From a virus: 49,022 nt of DNA. The DNA is taken from the IMG/VR virus record IMGVR_UViG_3300005338_000015, positions 1 through 49,022 of that record; one strand, given 5' to 3'. Positions 32,112 through 41,031 of this stretch are shown here, piece after piece. The notes below the pieces were generated by a model. It worked only from the letters and a program-made list of their open reading frames with translations, was not told where the DNA came from and did not search any database. The translations under genes were made by a program, and so were the position numbers. Position 1 is the first letter of the stretch. Each line of letters starts with the position of its first letter.

Positions 32112-32139
32112 AAAAAAGAGAGGGGCCTTTCAGCCCCTC
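32112..32139 (-). terminator. intrinsic terminator after the beta-helix gene
   Basis: On the minus strand GAGGGGC and GCCCCTC (7-bp stem, 6-nt loop) are followed by TCTTTTTT. It should reduce leftward read-through from the capsid region into the fibre and tail genes. Confidence 0.88.
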
Positions 32140-32153
32140 AGTAAAACAAGGGA

Positions 32154-33185
32154 TTAAGATGGCGTAACTGCAATACCAGTCGTAGCAGCAGTACCGCTTG
32201 CGCCCATTACCTGAGTATTAGCCAGGCCGTTGGTATCACCAAAGTCAGTAATACCAACCAAGTTGCAGTCCTTAAACATCAGCATACCACCAGGAGAAGC
32301 ACTGCTCATGGAAGCCAGCACAGTCATAGTGGTTGAGGTGGACTTAATGTTGTTAATGAAGTCACAGTTGCGGAACAACTGCCAGCGATCCATACAAGCT
32401 GCACCAGTACCGATAATGCCCAGTGGAGTTGCCGCTGAAGTCATGAACGGGAAGATGCAGTTCTTAAACGTATTCCGCGCAGTACCACCCTTAAACTCAA
32501 CACTGGCATTAGCCGCAGTACGAGTTACTGTATCCAGACCAATGTAGCAGTCTTCAAAGGTATTCTCCGCACCAGTATCAATTACCAGAGTACGGGCACT
32601 TGCCGAGCCGGCAGACTCTGCATCTGCCAAGCCACCCATGTCTATGTTCTTGAAGTAATTACGAGAACCAGTGACATTAAAAGCAATAGCAGAAGTGCTG
32701 CCAGTAGAGAACCCAAAGAATGAGGAGAAATTTTCAAAGTGACAACCAGAACCTGAAATAGTAACAACAGTACCTGAACCGAAAGTAGTAGCGGTATAAG
32801 TACCAGTTGGCGGAGCCAGGCGAGCACGCTGAGCAACTTGCGTCGGAGCAGTAACACCAATCAAGTGACAGGCGTTCTTACTCCAGACCAAGGTGCCAGC
32901 AGTAGGAGTAACAGCTGCAGTCGGATCAGCAGCAACTGCGTTAGCCAAGCTTAGACGAGCAGTAGCCGAAGTGCCACCATTACCAATCAGAACACAGACG
33001 TCATTATTACCTGAAGTCATCAACACGTGAGCGCGGTAAAGAGTAGCAAGTGCCCGGTTCGGTGCACGACCATCATTACCGTCTGAACCATTAGCAGGAT
33101 CAACGAAGAACCACTTACCATTGTATAAGGAAAAAGCAGAAGGGATACCACCAAAACTAAATACGCCATCAGCAAAAGTAGTCAC
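32154..33185 (-). CDS. beta-helix virion protein
   Basis: 343 residues; GTG start 33185 with AAGGAGATTTAA upstream. Repeated short strands with Asn/Asp-Cys turns (HFENFSSFFGF, NYFKNIDMGGL, NTFEDCYIGLD, NTFKNCIFPFM, LFRNCDFINN) about every 25-40 residues give a right-handed beta-helix pattern. Such proteins act as head decoration fibres or spikes. It is followed by a terminator, and so ends the capsid cluster. Confidence 0.65.
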   Translation of the reverse strand: MTTFADGVFSFGGIPSAFSLYNGKWFFVDPANGSDGNDGRAPNRALATLYRAHVLMTSGNNDVCVLIGNGGTSATARLSLANAVAADPTAAVTPTAGTLVWSKNACHLIGVTAPTQVAQRARLAPPTGTYTATTFGSGTVVTISGSGCHFENFSSFFGFSTGSTSAIAFNVTGSRNYFKNIDMGGLADAESAGSASARTLVIDTGAENTFEDCYIGLDTVTRTAANASVEFKGGTARNTFKNCIFPFMTSAATPLGIIGTGAACMDRWQLFRNCDFINNIKSTSTTMTVLASMSSASPGGMLMFKDCNLVGITDFGDTNGLANTQVMGASGTAATTGIAVTPS

Positions 33186-33276
33186 TTAAATCTCCTTGCC
33201 CATGTCTCGGTGGAGTTACCAGCAGCTTGACCAAAGCCATGACAGGGCGGTTACACCTTGCGGTGAGTCAGCTTGT

Positions 33277-33291
33277 GTTCAAAATTTGAAC
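33277..33291. repeat. palindrome copy 6 of 10 (GTTCAAAATTTGAAC)
   Basis: In the gap between the genes starting at 33185 and ending at 33322 on the minus strand. A perfect 7-bp hairpin (AGGGCGG 33295-33301, CCGCCCT 33308-33314) lies 3 bases away, so terminator-like structure and palindrome are side by side. Confidence 0.95.
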
Positions 33292-33321
33292 AGCAGGGCG
33301 GAATTACCCGCCCTACCGAGT

Positions 33322-33498
33322 TCACTTCTTCTGAAACAGATTACCTTTCTTCCGACCAGGAATACCAGTGCCAGCAGGCTTAGGCATAGAGCCAACTCCA
33401 CCAGCACCTTGAATCTTACCTACTGCAGTTGGATTCTGCCCACCGGAGTTCATACCAGTAGGAAGACCATTCTTCTGCAAACGGCTAATTCCACTCAT
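33322..33498 (-). CDS. small Gly/Pro/Lys-rich protein after the capsid gene
   Basis: 58 residues, start 33498 with GGAGATAAGTC upstream, 11 bases after the capsid gene's stop. Composition: MSGISRLQKNGLP, Gly-rich centre, C-terminal RKKGNLFQKK. Short, basic and disordered. It may bind packaged DNA or the capsid interior. Confidence 0.5.
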   Translation of the reverse strand: MSGISRLQKNGLPTGMNSGGQNPTAVGKIQGAGGVGSMPKPAGTGIPGRKKGNLFQKK

Positions 33499-33509
33499 GA
33501 CTTATCTCC

Positions 33510-34427
33510 TTACGGACCATTACTTCCGAAGATGCCACGCGGATCAGTGCAGCCAACCGAGAAACGGAAGTACGAAGCTGCCTTCGCATTCTTAGTATCA
33601 AAGTCGTTATCCTGATCAAACTCAGTCTTATTACGCCAGAAGAAGCGCATACCGTTCATAATGTTAGTACGAACAAACCAAGCATGCGGGCTGGTGAAGT
33701 AGTGATTCATCTTAATGCCTTCAGGGAAAGCATTAGTTGCCTTAAGCACGTTGATGTTGTTGTTCGCAGTGTTTGCCTGCAAAACAGACTTCAAGATGCG
33801 GTTAGCATTGTACCATTCCTGAGTCGGAATGTGCAGCGACTTCGGCATCACCGAGATACGAAGACCACGATCTTGAGTGGTATTCATAATCTGAATGGTA
33901 ATGTCTTCCAAGGAGGCTTCACTCAAATCAGCCGCCGGGGTAAGAGCATTGCTAAAGGTACTGCCACTTGCATTAACGTGCGATGCACTGCACAAAGCGA
34001 CACCATCAGGAGTGGTGAAGTACGTAGTACTGAAGGCGTTATTGTAAAGGAACGCTGCCACATTCTCAATCGTCTGATTGCAGGAGAATGCGTTTGCCTT
34101 AGCACGACGACTTGCCACTTCTTTGTACTGATTATCGTCCAGTTCTTCCTTAGTCACAATATACCCAAGTGCATAGGCAATATGCGAGTAAGTAGTGACC
34201 CAACCCTGAACTTCCGAATCATAAGAAACAGGAGCGCCCTGAGCTTTCACAGGAGCCAGGCCAAAGCCAGTCACCTGAACATCTTGCTCATAGGCACGGG
34301 TAGAACTATCTACATCATAAAGATCGGTATATTCAACTGGATGCTGGTCATAGACTTGACCCCAAATAGCGTGGATACCAGGCCACAGTAGTTTGGGATG
34401 CGAACCAGTATTAATTACGCCTGCCAT
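33510..34427 (-). CDS. major capsid protein (HK97 fold)
   Basis: 305 residues. The N-terminal half has PKLLWPGIHAIWGQVYDQHP and a spine-helix region (YKEVASRRAKANAFSCNQTIEN). The P-domain-like strands TPDGVALCSASH and RGLRISVMPKSLHIPTQEW follow, with HAWFVRTNIMNGMRFFWRNK near the C-terminus. This order is typical of Mu-like/HK97-fold capsid proteins. It is preceded by decoration and scaffold genes, as expected. No protease gene is present, so maturation may be scaffold-driven, as in P22. Confidence 0.82.
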   Translation of the reverse strand: MAGVINTGSHPKLLWPGIHAIWGQVYDQHPVEYTDLYDVDSSTRAYEQDVQVTGFGLAPVKAQGAPVSYDSEVQGWVTTYSHIAYALGYIVTKEELDDNQYKEVASRRAKANAFSCNQTIENVAAFLYNNAFSTTYFTTPDGVALCSASHVNASGSTFSNALTPAADLSEASLEDITIQIMNTTQDRGLRISVMPKSLHIPTQEWYNANRILKSVLQANTANNNINVLKATNAFPEGIKMNHYFTSPHAWFVRTNIMNGMRFFWRNKTEFDQDNDFDTKNAKAASYFRFSVGCTDPRGIFGSNGP

Positions 34428-34438
34428 ATTAGTTCTCC

Positions 34439-35041
34439 TTAAAGGCCAGCAGAGCCAACACGCAGCTCATGCGCATTAATCAGAACATTCCATTTGGCAT
34501 AAGCACCAAAGGCATTGTTCTGGATTTGGGAAAGGCCTAGCAAGCGAACCTGTAGGGTGGACGTAGTATTCGGCGTTGCGTCAGAATAACTGGCAAGCAT
34601 CCAGCCAGACACATAACCGTTACCAGCAGCAAGATAAAGTACTTGGTTAAGACCAACTTCGGTCGCAGTAAGTTGAGTACCATTCGAGTGTTCTTGCACT
34701 TGGAAGATGACGTTAGGATCGTCAACTACCATTGCATACCAGTCAGCAGAAGTAGCCGCTGCTGGACGATAAGTGATGTTAGGATTACCAACAATCGCCT
34801 CACCACCATACTGGTCACTTAGACCAACAATAACGCCACGAATGGGGCCAGTAGCAGCTGCAAGAGTAATACCAGCAATACCACCAGCACTAGCAGTGCC
34901 AGACGAAATTACTGGATCTCCGATGTAAAGAGCAGTTGCATAGTCTTTGTCAATCGAGTACAACGTGGCCTGACCATTATAAGGTGCTCCAGTGAGCATC
35001 TTAACAGGAGTGAGGCCGGACGGTGCATTAGGATTAGCCAT
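34439..35041 (-). CDS. head decoration/stabilisation-like protein
   Basis: 200 residues from ATG 35041 (overlapping the preceding TGA). Starts with MANPNAPSGLTPVKMLTGAP, followed by repeated beta strands (LYIGDPVISSG, GIAGITLAAATGPIRGVIVG, LTATEVGLNQVLYLAAGNGY). Located immediately before the major capsid protein. Composition and location fit a capsid cement protein of the kind seen beside scaffolds in podoviruses. Confidence 0.65.
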   Translation of the reverse strand: MANPNAPSGLTPVKMLTGAPYNGQATLYSIDKDYATALYIGDPVISSGTASAGGIAGITLAAATGPIRGVIVGLSDQYGGEAIVGNPNITYRPAAATSADWYAMVVDDPNVIFQVQEHSNGTQLTATEVGLNQVLYLAAGNGYVSGWMLASYSDATPNTTSTLQVRLLGLSQIQNNAFGAYAKWNVLINAHELRVGSAGL

Positions 35042-35556
35042 CACGATCTCCGGGTTTTATTAGGTGTAAACAAATCTGAGGGTTGACCTTTCATATATCT
35101 TTTCTGAACATCTGAAGTCGTCTCGCCCATTTCACCTGCACCAACTTTACCACCTCGAAGTGCAGAAGCAACATCATCATTGCGATCTGCAAGAATCTTG
35201 GCACTAATTTCATAAAGGTGTTGCGGGCATTCCATAAGGTAAAGACGACCTGGCTGACCAGTGGTATCTAAATCATCACCTGAAATAACACTTACGTTCG
35301 ACCCTAGATCGGTATTCCCGGATGCTTTGGCGTCGCCACCAAGATCGAAGTTATTCACACTAACTTCGTCATTCTTAACAAAACGATATCCCGCCTTTTG
35401 AGCGCGAGCAATTCTCTCTGGGTTTCCTCTAAACCAGTGACGATGCCATCCGTCTTTCTTCGGTACTTGCAAGCGCAAGGTTGCCGAAGTCATAGGTTGG
35501 AAACCCTCAGGAATCTCATCTACATCATTAGCTGGATTGTTGTTCTCGTTACTCAT
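35041..35556 (-). CDS. conserved capsid-module protein
   Basis: 171 residues. After an Asn/Pro-rich start, it reads TSATLRLQVPKKDGWHRHWF, RGNPERIARAQKAGYRFV and LMECPQHLYEISAKILADR. These strips are recurrent in a phage family located between scaffold and capsid genes, possibly neck/head related. The start sits after the stop of the next upstream gene (8-base overlap). Confidence 0.55.
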   Translation of the reverse strand: MSNENNNPANDVDEIPEGFQPMTSATLRLQVPKKDGWHRHWFRGNPERIARAQKAGYRFVKNDEVSVNNFDLGGDAKASGNTDLGSNVSVISGDDLDTTGQPGRLYLMECPQHLYEISAKILADRNDDVASALRGGKVGAGEMGETTSDVQKRYMKGQPSDLFTPNKTRRS

Positions 35557-35755
35557 TATCTTGCTCCGTGGGAATTAAGGTACGACGAACCAGTAACATT
35601 TCGATAGCTAGTGCGGCACATTGACGTATTGTCTTCTTCTGCACAGGGTCTTTCTTCTGTCCTGGGTGTTCGTGCATACCTACAAGTGTTGCAAAGTACA
35701 TGTCAAAAGCTACTACTTCGGAAGGATGAATTGGGGCGAGTTGAGGTTCGTCCAT
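35549..35755 (-). CDS. small hypothetical protein
   Basis: 68 residues from ATG 35755 (TGATG overlap with the scaffold gene). Sequence APIHPSEVVAFDMYFATLVG, then KKTIRQCAALAIEMLLVRRT, i.e. two helices. Position between scaffold and capsid-module genes; role unknown. Confidence 0.5.
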   Translation of the reverse strand: MDEPQLAPIHPSEVVAFDMYFATLVGMHEHPGQKKDPVQKKTIRQCAALAIEMLLVRRTLIPTEQDNE

Positions 35756-36627
35756 CACTCTTGCCCCCTATAGTATTCCGATGCATAGTATTTCTGATAA
35801 TCCTCACGGGTTTTAAACTTTTTACCTTCACCAACTACATCATTTTCAAACTCAGCACAGGCAGCTTTTGCATCAGCGGGGAGAGAACTGAAGCTACGTG
35901 TTCCCCCATTACTTCCACGACCACTGCCCTGATTTGAACCATTTTCATACTTGCTAGGCTTCTTCTCCTCTCGCTTCTCCGGATTAGCTGTGTTATAAAT
36001 CCTAACACACTCATCCATAAAAGCACGTCCAGTGAGCGGACTTTTAATTGATCGAAGATATTGCCCAATTGCTACTACTTCATCTGGCTTCTTCCCAGGT
36101 TCGTTAAACCAGGGATTATCCACCATCCAGGCTTCAAACTCTGGATCAAGCTGAGTGGTAGTAGTTTGTTTCTTGTCTGGGATTGCAGGTTTCTTCTCAG
36201 GTTCCCTATTGAGCAAGCTCAATTGTTCCTGAATTTGAACTTCTGCATCTACATCATTGTCTTCACGTGCTTGCTTCAATCTTGAAACAAGGGTAGCCTT
36301 TGCAGCTGCAACGTCACGTTTGTTAGCTTCAGTAGATTGTGCGTCCAACCTTTCCTGGGCAGAACGCAATTCTTCTATCTGAGACTGGAGGGTACCAATT
36401 TTTTGGGTGGTTGTCAAGAGTTCCCGGCGTAGACGATCCCGGTCAGCCTGAAGGATGGGAAGGACATGCTTACCCTTTTCCACATATTCTTCAGCGGAGA
36501 CCCACTTGTCCTTATTCCCCTTAAATTCTTCCAGAGGACGCCAGCCCATGTCACGAGCTTCTTTAACCAGTTCCTCACTTGGACCCTGATCTTCCCCACT
36601 TTCATTTTCTTGTTGTTCAGGAAGCAT
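35755..36627 (-). CDS. scaffolding protein
   Basis: 290 residues, highly charged and helical: N-terminal acidic segment, W-rich MGWRPLEEFKGNKDKWV, and a long heptad region (LRRELLTTTQKIGTLQSQIE) to ~120. Then come a middle domain with PEFEAWMVDNPWFNE and a C-terminal Ser/Gly/Asn-rich linker followed by a basic, helical end. The 'WVSAEEYVEKG' and 'DNPWF' strips are typical of phage scaffold proteins that build the procapsid. It overlaps the co-chaperonin gene by 11 bases. Confidence 0.75.
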   Translation of the reverse strand: MLPEQQENESGEDQGPSEELVKEARDMGWRPLEEFKGNKDKWVSAEEYVEKGKHVLPILQADRDRLRRELLTTTQKIGTLQSQIEELRSAQERLDAQSTEANKRDVAAAKATLVSRLKQAREDNDVDAEVQIQEQLSLLNREPEKKPAIPDKKQTTTTQLDPEFEAWMVDNPWFNEPGKKPDEVVAIGQYLRSIKSPLTGRAFMDECVRIYNTANPEKREEKKPSKYENGSNQGSGRGSNGGTRSFSSLPADAKAACAEFENDVVGEGKKFKTREDYQKYYASEYYRGQE

Positions 36628-36946
36628 TTTCTTTTTCCTTAGTTATAACAGCGAAAATATCATTGTCGTTAATGAAGCGATACATCTTGTCATCAAAGGG
36701 ACCAAGTGCTTGGTACCCTGAGTAACGAGCTACAATTACTTTATCTCCTGGCTTAGCCCGTGGTTCAATCTCACCCTTCCAAGCCATAGGACCAACTTCA
36801 ATAACTATAGCTCGTTGCTCTAACATCTGTTCACGTCCCATTACATCATCAGGAATGTGAATTATGCTACTGCCGACGGCTGGCTTATACGGTTCAATTA
36901 GAATCGCTCTACCCCGTGGACTTAGGCCCGATTTGTTCTCCATCAT
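36617..36946 (-). CDS. GroES-like co-chaperonin
   Basis: 109 residues from ATG 36946, with GGAGAAGAAG upstream; longer in-frame starts overlap the next gene more. The pattern LSPRGRAILIEPYKPAVGSS, a mobile-loop-like IIHIPDDVMGRE, AIVIEVGPMAW, AKPGDKVIVARYSGYQAL and YRFINDNDIFAVI is that of GroES/Cpn10. Phage examples such as T4 gp31 redirect host GroEL to fold capsid proteins. Location between portal and scaffold genes fits this role. Confidence 0.82.
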   Translation of the reverse strand: MMENKSGLSPRGRAILIEPYKPAVGSSIIHIPDDVMGREQMLEQRAIVIEVGPMAWKGEIEPRAKPGDKVIVARYSGYQALGPFDDKMYRFINDNDIFAVITKEKENAS

Positions 36947-37202
36947 CTTCTTCTCCAAAAATGTCATCAGCTGTTATGTCTATTACTCTTTGGTACGCTT
37001 CACAAATTCCAATAGCATGTCCATTCGCCGTATCTGAAACATGCTTTAAGTCACCGACAAAAGACCTACTCGCCCACGCTTCCATCAGGTCCTTGCGCCG
37101 TTCCTGAAGTTTTAGCATGAGTATCTTCGTAACTGGATGCAACATCCAGCCTTGGAATAGCTCGTCGGCCTCCGTTCTCACTTGTTCCTTTTGGTGTTGC
37201 AT
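36909..37202 (-). CDS. conserved portal-adjacent protein
   Basis: 97 residues, ATG 37202. Helical: LHPVTKILMLKLQERRKDLM EAWASRSFVG with an acidic C-terminus. The 'HPVTK.....L..RR..LmEaWa' motif recurs in small proteins after phage portal genes. It overlaps the portal's 3' end by 137 bases in another frame; that large overlap is unusual, but both frames carry recognisable features. Confidence 0.55.
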   Translation of the reverse strand: MQHQKEQVRTEADELFQGWMLHPVTKILMLKLQERRKDLMEAWASRSFVGDLKHVSDTANGHAIGICEAYQRVIDITADDIFGEEDDGEQIGPKSTG

Positions 37203-39195
37203 TCTTTAGTTCCTCCAGCATGTGTTGCACCTGTGCTTCAACATGCCTATTCTGTACGTTCATAGCCTCAAGGACAGCATTGAAAGCATTGATTTGAGTT
37301 TGACTTGCTTGGGTATCTCCCTGTTGGGTTAAGTTATAAGCACTTGCTTGAAGCTCCATGATCTTTGCATCAGTCAGGCGGACTTGATCTTGAAGGCTAA
37401 TAACAAACTTCCACTTGTCATATTGCATCTGATTAGCTTCAGCCTGCATCTTCATCTGCTGAATCTGCACTTTAACATCAGGTGCAGGTGGAGGCATCTT
37501 ATCAGGGCCTGGGAAGACTGCATCAATGTCGTCCACTTGGAGTGCATCAAGATAATGACGTTCAGTGACTGCAGTATCATATCCAGGAGTGTTAGCTGCG
37601 GCGGCTTTGACTAGCACTGCGCGGGCCAGCTTCGCGGCTCCGCTTGTGATCGTGGGGTCTGCAACAGGAATGACGGACGCTCCCGCTTGTGTGTAGTCCT
37701 CGCGAAGCACAAACGCCTTCGCATCCCCGAAAGGCTGGCGAGTTGGCAAGTGAATTGCATTCAGTTGGTAGAGTTTCTTAAACTCCCATTTCAGTGCACG
37801 CCAGACGCGCTTGTAAATAGCGGAGTAGATCTTCTCCCCTTGTTCAACTGCATTGCGGCTGGTTTCAGCGGGAGTGTTCTGACCTGGAGTTACACCGACC
37901 AACTCACCAACGGTACCAGCAATTCGATTGGTGTAGTCAATCAGTAGCTCCAAGAGGTTAAACATAACGGCGGAAGGTTCCCGTACAGGGAGCGGGAATA
38001 TGTTTTTTCTGAGATCATCTCCCGTACTATCAACTCTGTTCCAACCGAAGGGAGAGAACTCATATGCACCTCCACGTATCTTGGCACCGCGTCCCAAGAA
38101 TCCACCGGCAGTGTTAGACATGGTTCCTGAATCAAAGAGCTGATTGATGGCTGAGTTGACTGATTCATTGAGTGGCCCTAGTAGTGTACCAAAACCAACG
38201 TCCATGATTCCACCGTCTGGACTCGGGATAAAGGGAATCTTGGTGAAAGGTTCCCATCCGTTGATCTTAATTATCTCCCCAGCATCATTCTTCTCAATAT
38301 CCTCCACACGATCAAAACGAGTGGTGATGCGAAGAACAGTCTGCGTATCTTCTTCAAAGGTTACAATATAAGGCTCAGCATAGCCATCACCGTCAAGATC
38401 AAGAACACAGTGCTGTTCAAGAATAGTGAAGGGAGTATTCTTACTTGAATCAGGTCGATTCTTCCCCTGTCGATTATCTGCATTAACCTGATAAACGGTT
38501 TGAGATGGCTGTGCATCTCCCTTAAACCAGGCCTCGTCCAGTACATCAGCAAAGATACCACGCCGCACATTCTCGTGAATACGATTCCTGTGCATTGGGA
38601 TAATGTGAGTTTTGACAGGACAAGTCTCGACTGACTTGGCCCAGTAGTCAAAGACTAAGTTTTGCGCAAGGACCAGTTGACTTACATTGTACCCTTTACT
38701 GGTATCGTAGTAAGTTTTCTTAAAACACGTTCCAACAATCGGCAGATTAAGTAGTGCTCGATCCTGATCTTCCTCCCAACACTCATCTTGTTCAAGCAAT
38801 TGCCAGCTCATATGCGTGCTTATGCGTTCAGCCCTAGCTGCTTGAATTCCATCAGGATCACCGCCAAGAATACGGCACTTAACCATATCCCTTCCATTAA
38901 CAATAGCAGGGTAAGCACGAGCATGAAACTGCATTGCTGCGATAGTTACCAAAGGAAAGGCCACATTACTACAGCCTTGCCAGGGGAAAGACTTACTTTT
39001 CTGAACCTGCATAGCAAGGTCCATTGCAGCACTATTACGACGAGTCCAAGGCTCACGTGACTGAACATCTCGGACGTAAGCCTCATGGCAGCAAAGACCA
39101 ATGCGCTTTAAGTCCTCTTGTCCAAACTCATCACAGAGATTTGAACTGTTTATTGTGTCCTTATCTAGGACTATATGATGAGTTAAGTTTTCCAT
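37066..39195 (-). CDS. portal protein
   Basis: 709 residues. N-terminal helices, REPWTRRNSAAMDLAMQVQ and a Trp/Gly strip SFPWQGCSNVAFPLVTIAAM, then the stem and wing regions with FVTFEEDTQTVLRITTRF-type strands, WEPFTKIPFIPSPDGGIMDV, and a C-terminal helical barrel rich in Gln (DVKVQIQQMKMQAEANQMQY). The size and order suit P22-type large portals. It forms the packaging vertex and binds terminase. A more GC-rich patch spans about 37595-37740. Confidence 0.8.
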   Translation of the reverse strand: MENLTHHIVLDKDTINSSNLCDEFGQEDLKRIGLCCHEAYVRDVQSREPWTRRNSAAMDLAMQVQKSKSFPWQGCSNVAFPLVTIAAMQFHARAYPAIVNGRDMVKCRILGGDPDGIQAARAERISTHMSWQLLEQDECWEEDQDRALLNLPIVGTCFKKTYYDTSKGYNVSQLVLAQNLVFDYWAKSVETCPVKTHIIPMHRNRIHENVRRGIFADVLDEAWFKGDAQPSQTVYQVNADNRQGKNRPDSSKNTPFTILEQHCVLDLDGDGYAEPYIVTFEEDTQTVLRITTRFDRVEDIEKNDAGEIIKINGWEPFTKIPFIPSPDGGIMDVGFGTLLGPLNESVNSAINQLFDSGTMSNTAGGFLGRGAKIRGGAYEFSPFGWNRVDSTGDDLRKNIFPLPVREPSAVMFNLLELLIDYTNRIAGTVGELVGVTPGQNTPAETSRNAVEQGEKIYSAIYKRVWRALKWEFKKLYQLNAIHLPTRQPFGDAKAFVLREDYTQAGASVIPVADPTITSGAAKLARAVLVKAAAANTPGYDTAVTERHYLDALQVDDIDAVFPGPDKMPPPAPDVKVQIQQMKMQAEANQMQYDKWKFVISLQDQVRLTDAKIMELQASAYNLTQQGDTQASQTQINAFNAVLEAMNVQNRHVEAQVQHMLEELKNATPKGTSENGGRRAIPRLDVASSYEDTHAKTSGTAQGPDGSVGE

Positions 39196-39527
39196 TACAT
39201 TTGCGGCTTCGGACGAGGACGAGCAGAGTTCTTACGGAGAAGCATATCCGCAGCTTTTTCACTGCGAGTGCGAGTGTCAGGAGTGTTTACTGCTATTGCT
39301 TTACGAGGAGTGGTAACTGGATCATTAATACGAACTCGACCAGTGCCACCAAGGTTCTTGTTAGGACCAGTAGGAAGCTGAACACCACCAGTTCCAGGGA
39401 CACGAGGCATAGGGATAGGTCCATTAACACGCTTCGGTGGCGGTTCAACGGACACAGGAGGCGGAGGAGGAGTTGCTGCTTGGTTAAATACTTGCTGACG
39501 ATAGGTAGGTGGAACTTTCTTAGCCAT
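39195..39527 (-). CDS. proline-rich small protein between terminase and portal
   Basis: 110 residues from ATG 39527 (GGAGAATGAA upstream). Low-complexity N-terminus (AATPPPPPVSVEPPPKRVNG), basic and Gly-rich middle and a C-terminal SEKAADMLLRKNSARPRPKP. Unstructured; may be a packaging or capsid-interior accessory. Its stop overlaps the portal start. Confidence 0.5.
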   Translation of the reverse strand: MAKKVPPTYRQQVFNQAATPPPPPVSVEPPPKRVNGPIPMPRVPGTGGVQLPTGPNKNLGGTGRVRINDPVTTPRKAIAVNTPDTRTRSEKAADMLLRKNSARPRPKPQM

Positions 39528-39544
39528 TTCATTCTCCAAGTGGT

Positions 39545-39559
39545 GTTCAAATTTTGAAC
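39545..39559. repeat. palindrome copy 7 of 10 (GTTCAAATTTTGAAC)
   Basis: In the gap between the terminase stop (39565) and the next gene start on the minus strand. Flanks AAGTGGT and AGTAGTT. Confidence 0.95.
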
Positions 39560-39564
39560 AGTAG

Positions 39565-41031
39565 TTAGTAACCTGTCACACTGTTACGATGAGTCTCGCC
39601 CCTTGCATGACGAGAATCCCTTTCATCTTCCATTTCTTCATCTTCGATGAAATCTTCCTCCTCTACGTCAGGTAGTAGTTCAATTCCCCTGAAGTAAATA
39701 CTTGAAGAATCAAACTGGTCATCTGCAATTGCTTGGGAGCCAGTGGTAAAGCGTAGTAACTCAGCCTCATAACCAGGATACCACTCAGCTCTCTTATCAT
39801 AGCGAATACCACCGCCACGATGGCGCTTTTGCATTGACCTTCCTCGTACTCCCTTATCCTTCACTGAAGGGAGAGGGACACAATTAAGCCAAATATCACG
39901 CCTTCTCATCTCATTGTACAAGACACTTGAGATTGCTAGCCAAATCTGACCATTCTCAACGAAGAATGCTTGAGGGTTCCACCTGGTTTGAACACTAAAG
40001 AACTCTTCAATTATCTCAAGGGTGCCCCAACGACCCAATCTTTCGTCAACAATGTGAGTTAAATTCTGCACATCTTGACCACCAACGGTAAAGCTGGTCT
40101 TATTCGCTATATCTTCCTTACTAATAGCAAAATCAACACCAACTGAGTACTTTTTCTCCGTTTCATAGTCATCAAGACTCATTGGAAGGAAGTCTTGCTT
40201 CCTTAAGTAGGCCTCATTATTGTCAAGTGGTGTGTTCAGAAACTCCTGTGAGTAACCTGCTGAGTCTCCGTCTTCCTCAAATTCAAGTTGACGGTTACGC
40301 AAGTCACGAGCCGTCCACCTTTCTGGCCATAGTAACTCACTAAAGTCATTATACGAAGAGTGAGCCTTGTAAAATAGATGTTTCCACACCTTATTCTTCA
40401 TTAAACGAGCAAGAAGGGAGTCATCATGCAGGATGGTTCCATGAACCCTGATTCGTCCCTTCTTACTTAATGCCTGTTTTGCCGCACGGAAGAACCAGCG
40501 GCGGAACTTACTGCGACGTTCTTTTGATTCTACTTGCTCATCGTCTTCCATATCATCACAGACAATGAGATTTGGTCGCTTTCCGTTCCACAGGGCACCA
40601 CGAATCTTCTGTTCCGCACCACGAGCCAGGATGCGAAAGCGGTAGCCATCATCATGAACTACGATAATTTCCGTTTTCTGGTCCGTCTCAAAATGGCTAA
40701 CTCCAAATTCCTTCCGTAAGTCTTCGTTCTCGTGTAGTTCTTCGCTGATGTTGCTGAGTTGCTCAGCGGCTTTTTCCTCAGTACTGCCAATAAGAATGAC
40801 ATAATCTGCATGGCGAAAGCACACCTCTGCAAGAATGTAATCAAAGGTAAGTCCAGTTGACTTTGCATGGTCACGAGGAGCGATAACCATTACTTGCTTT
40901 TCGCTACTGACGTAAAGCTCCCAAGCTTCCCGATGAAACTGAGGTGTTGGACGAGGATCATCGTACCTTGCGGAAAGGAACATACCCGCAAAGCCCTCAA
41001 TTAAATCAGCAGTTAGTACAGGTAAACTCAT
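39565..41031 (-). CDS. terminase large subunit (TerL)
   Basis: 488 residues. ATPase domain: Walker A-like APRDHAKST (51-59), the strand ADYVILIGSTEEKA, an adenine/arginine region with RGALWNGKRP, and Walker B LIVCDDMED (155-163). A nuclease-like C-terminal domain contains YSVGVDFAIS (D300) and a later acidic patch. This is the motor that packages phage DNA into the procapsid. It partners with the small terminase at 43811. Confidence 0.88.
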   Translation of the reverse strand: MSLPVLTADLIEGFAGMFLSARYDDPRPTPQFHREAWELYVSSEKQVMVIAPRDHAKSTGLTFDYILAEVCFRHADYVILIGSTEEKAAEQLSNISEELHENEDLRKEFGVSHFETDQKTEIIVVHDDGYRFRILARGAEQKIRGALWNGKRPNLIVCDDMEDDEQVESKERRSKFRRWFFRAAKQALSKKGRIRVHGTILHDDSLLARLMKNKVWKHLFYKAHSSYNDFSELLWPERWTARDLRNRQLEFEEDGDSAGYSQEFLNTPLDNNEAYLRKQDFLPMSLDDYETEKKYSVGVDFAISKEDIANKTSFTVGGQDVQNLTHIVDERLGRWGTLEIIEEFFSVQTRWNPQAFFVENGQIWLAISSVLYNEMRRRDIWLNCVPLPSVKDKGVRGRSMQKRHRGGGIRYDKRAEWYPGYEAELLRFTTGSQAIADDQFDSSSIYFRGIELLPDVEEEDFIEDEEMEDERDSRHARGETHRNSVTGY

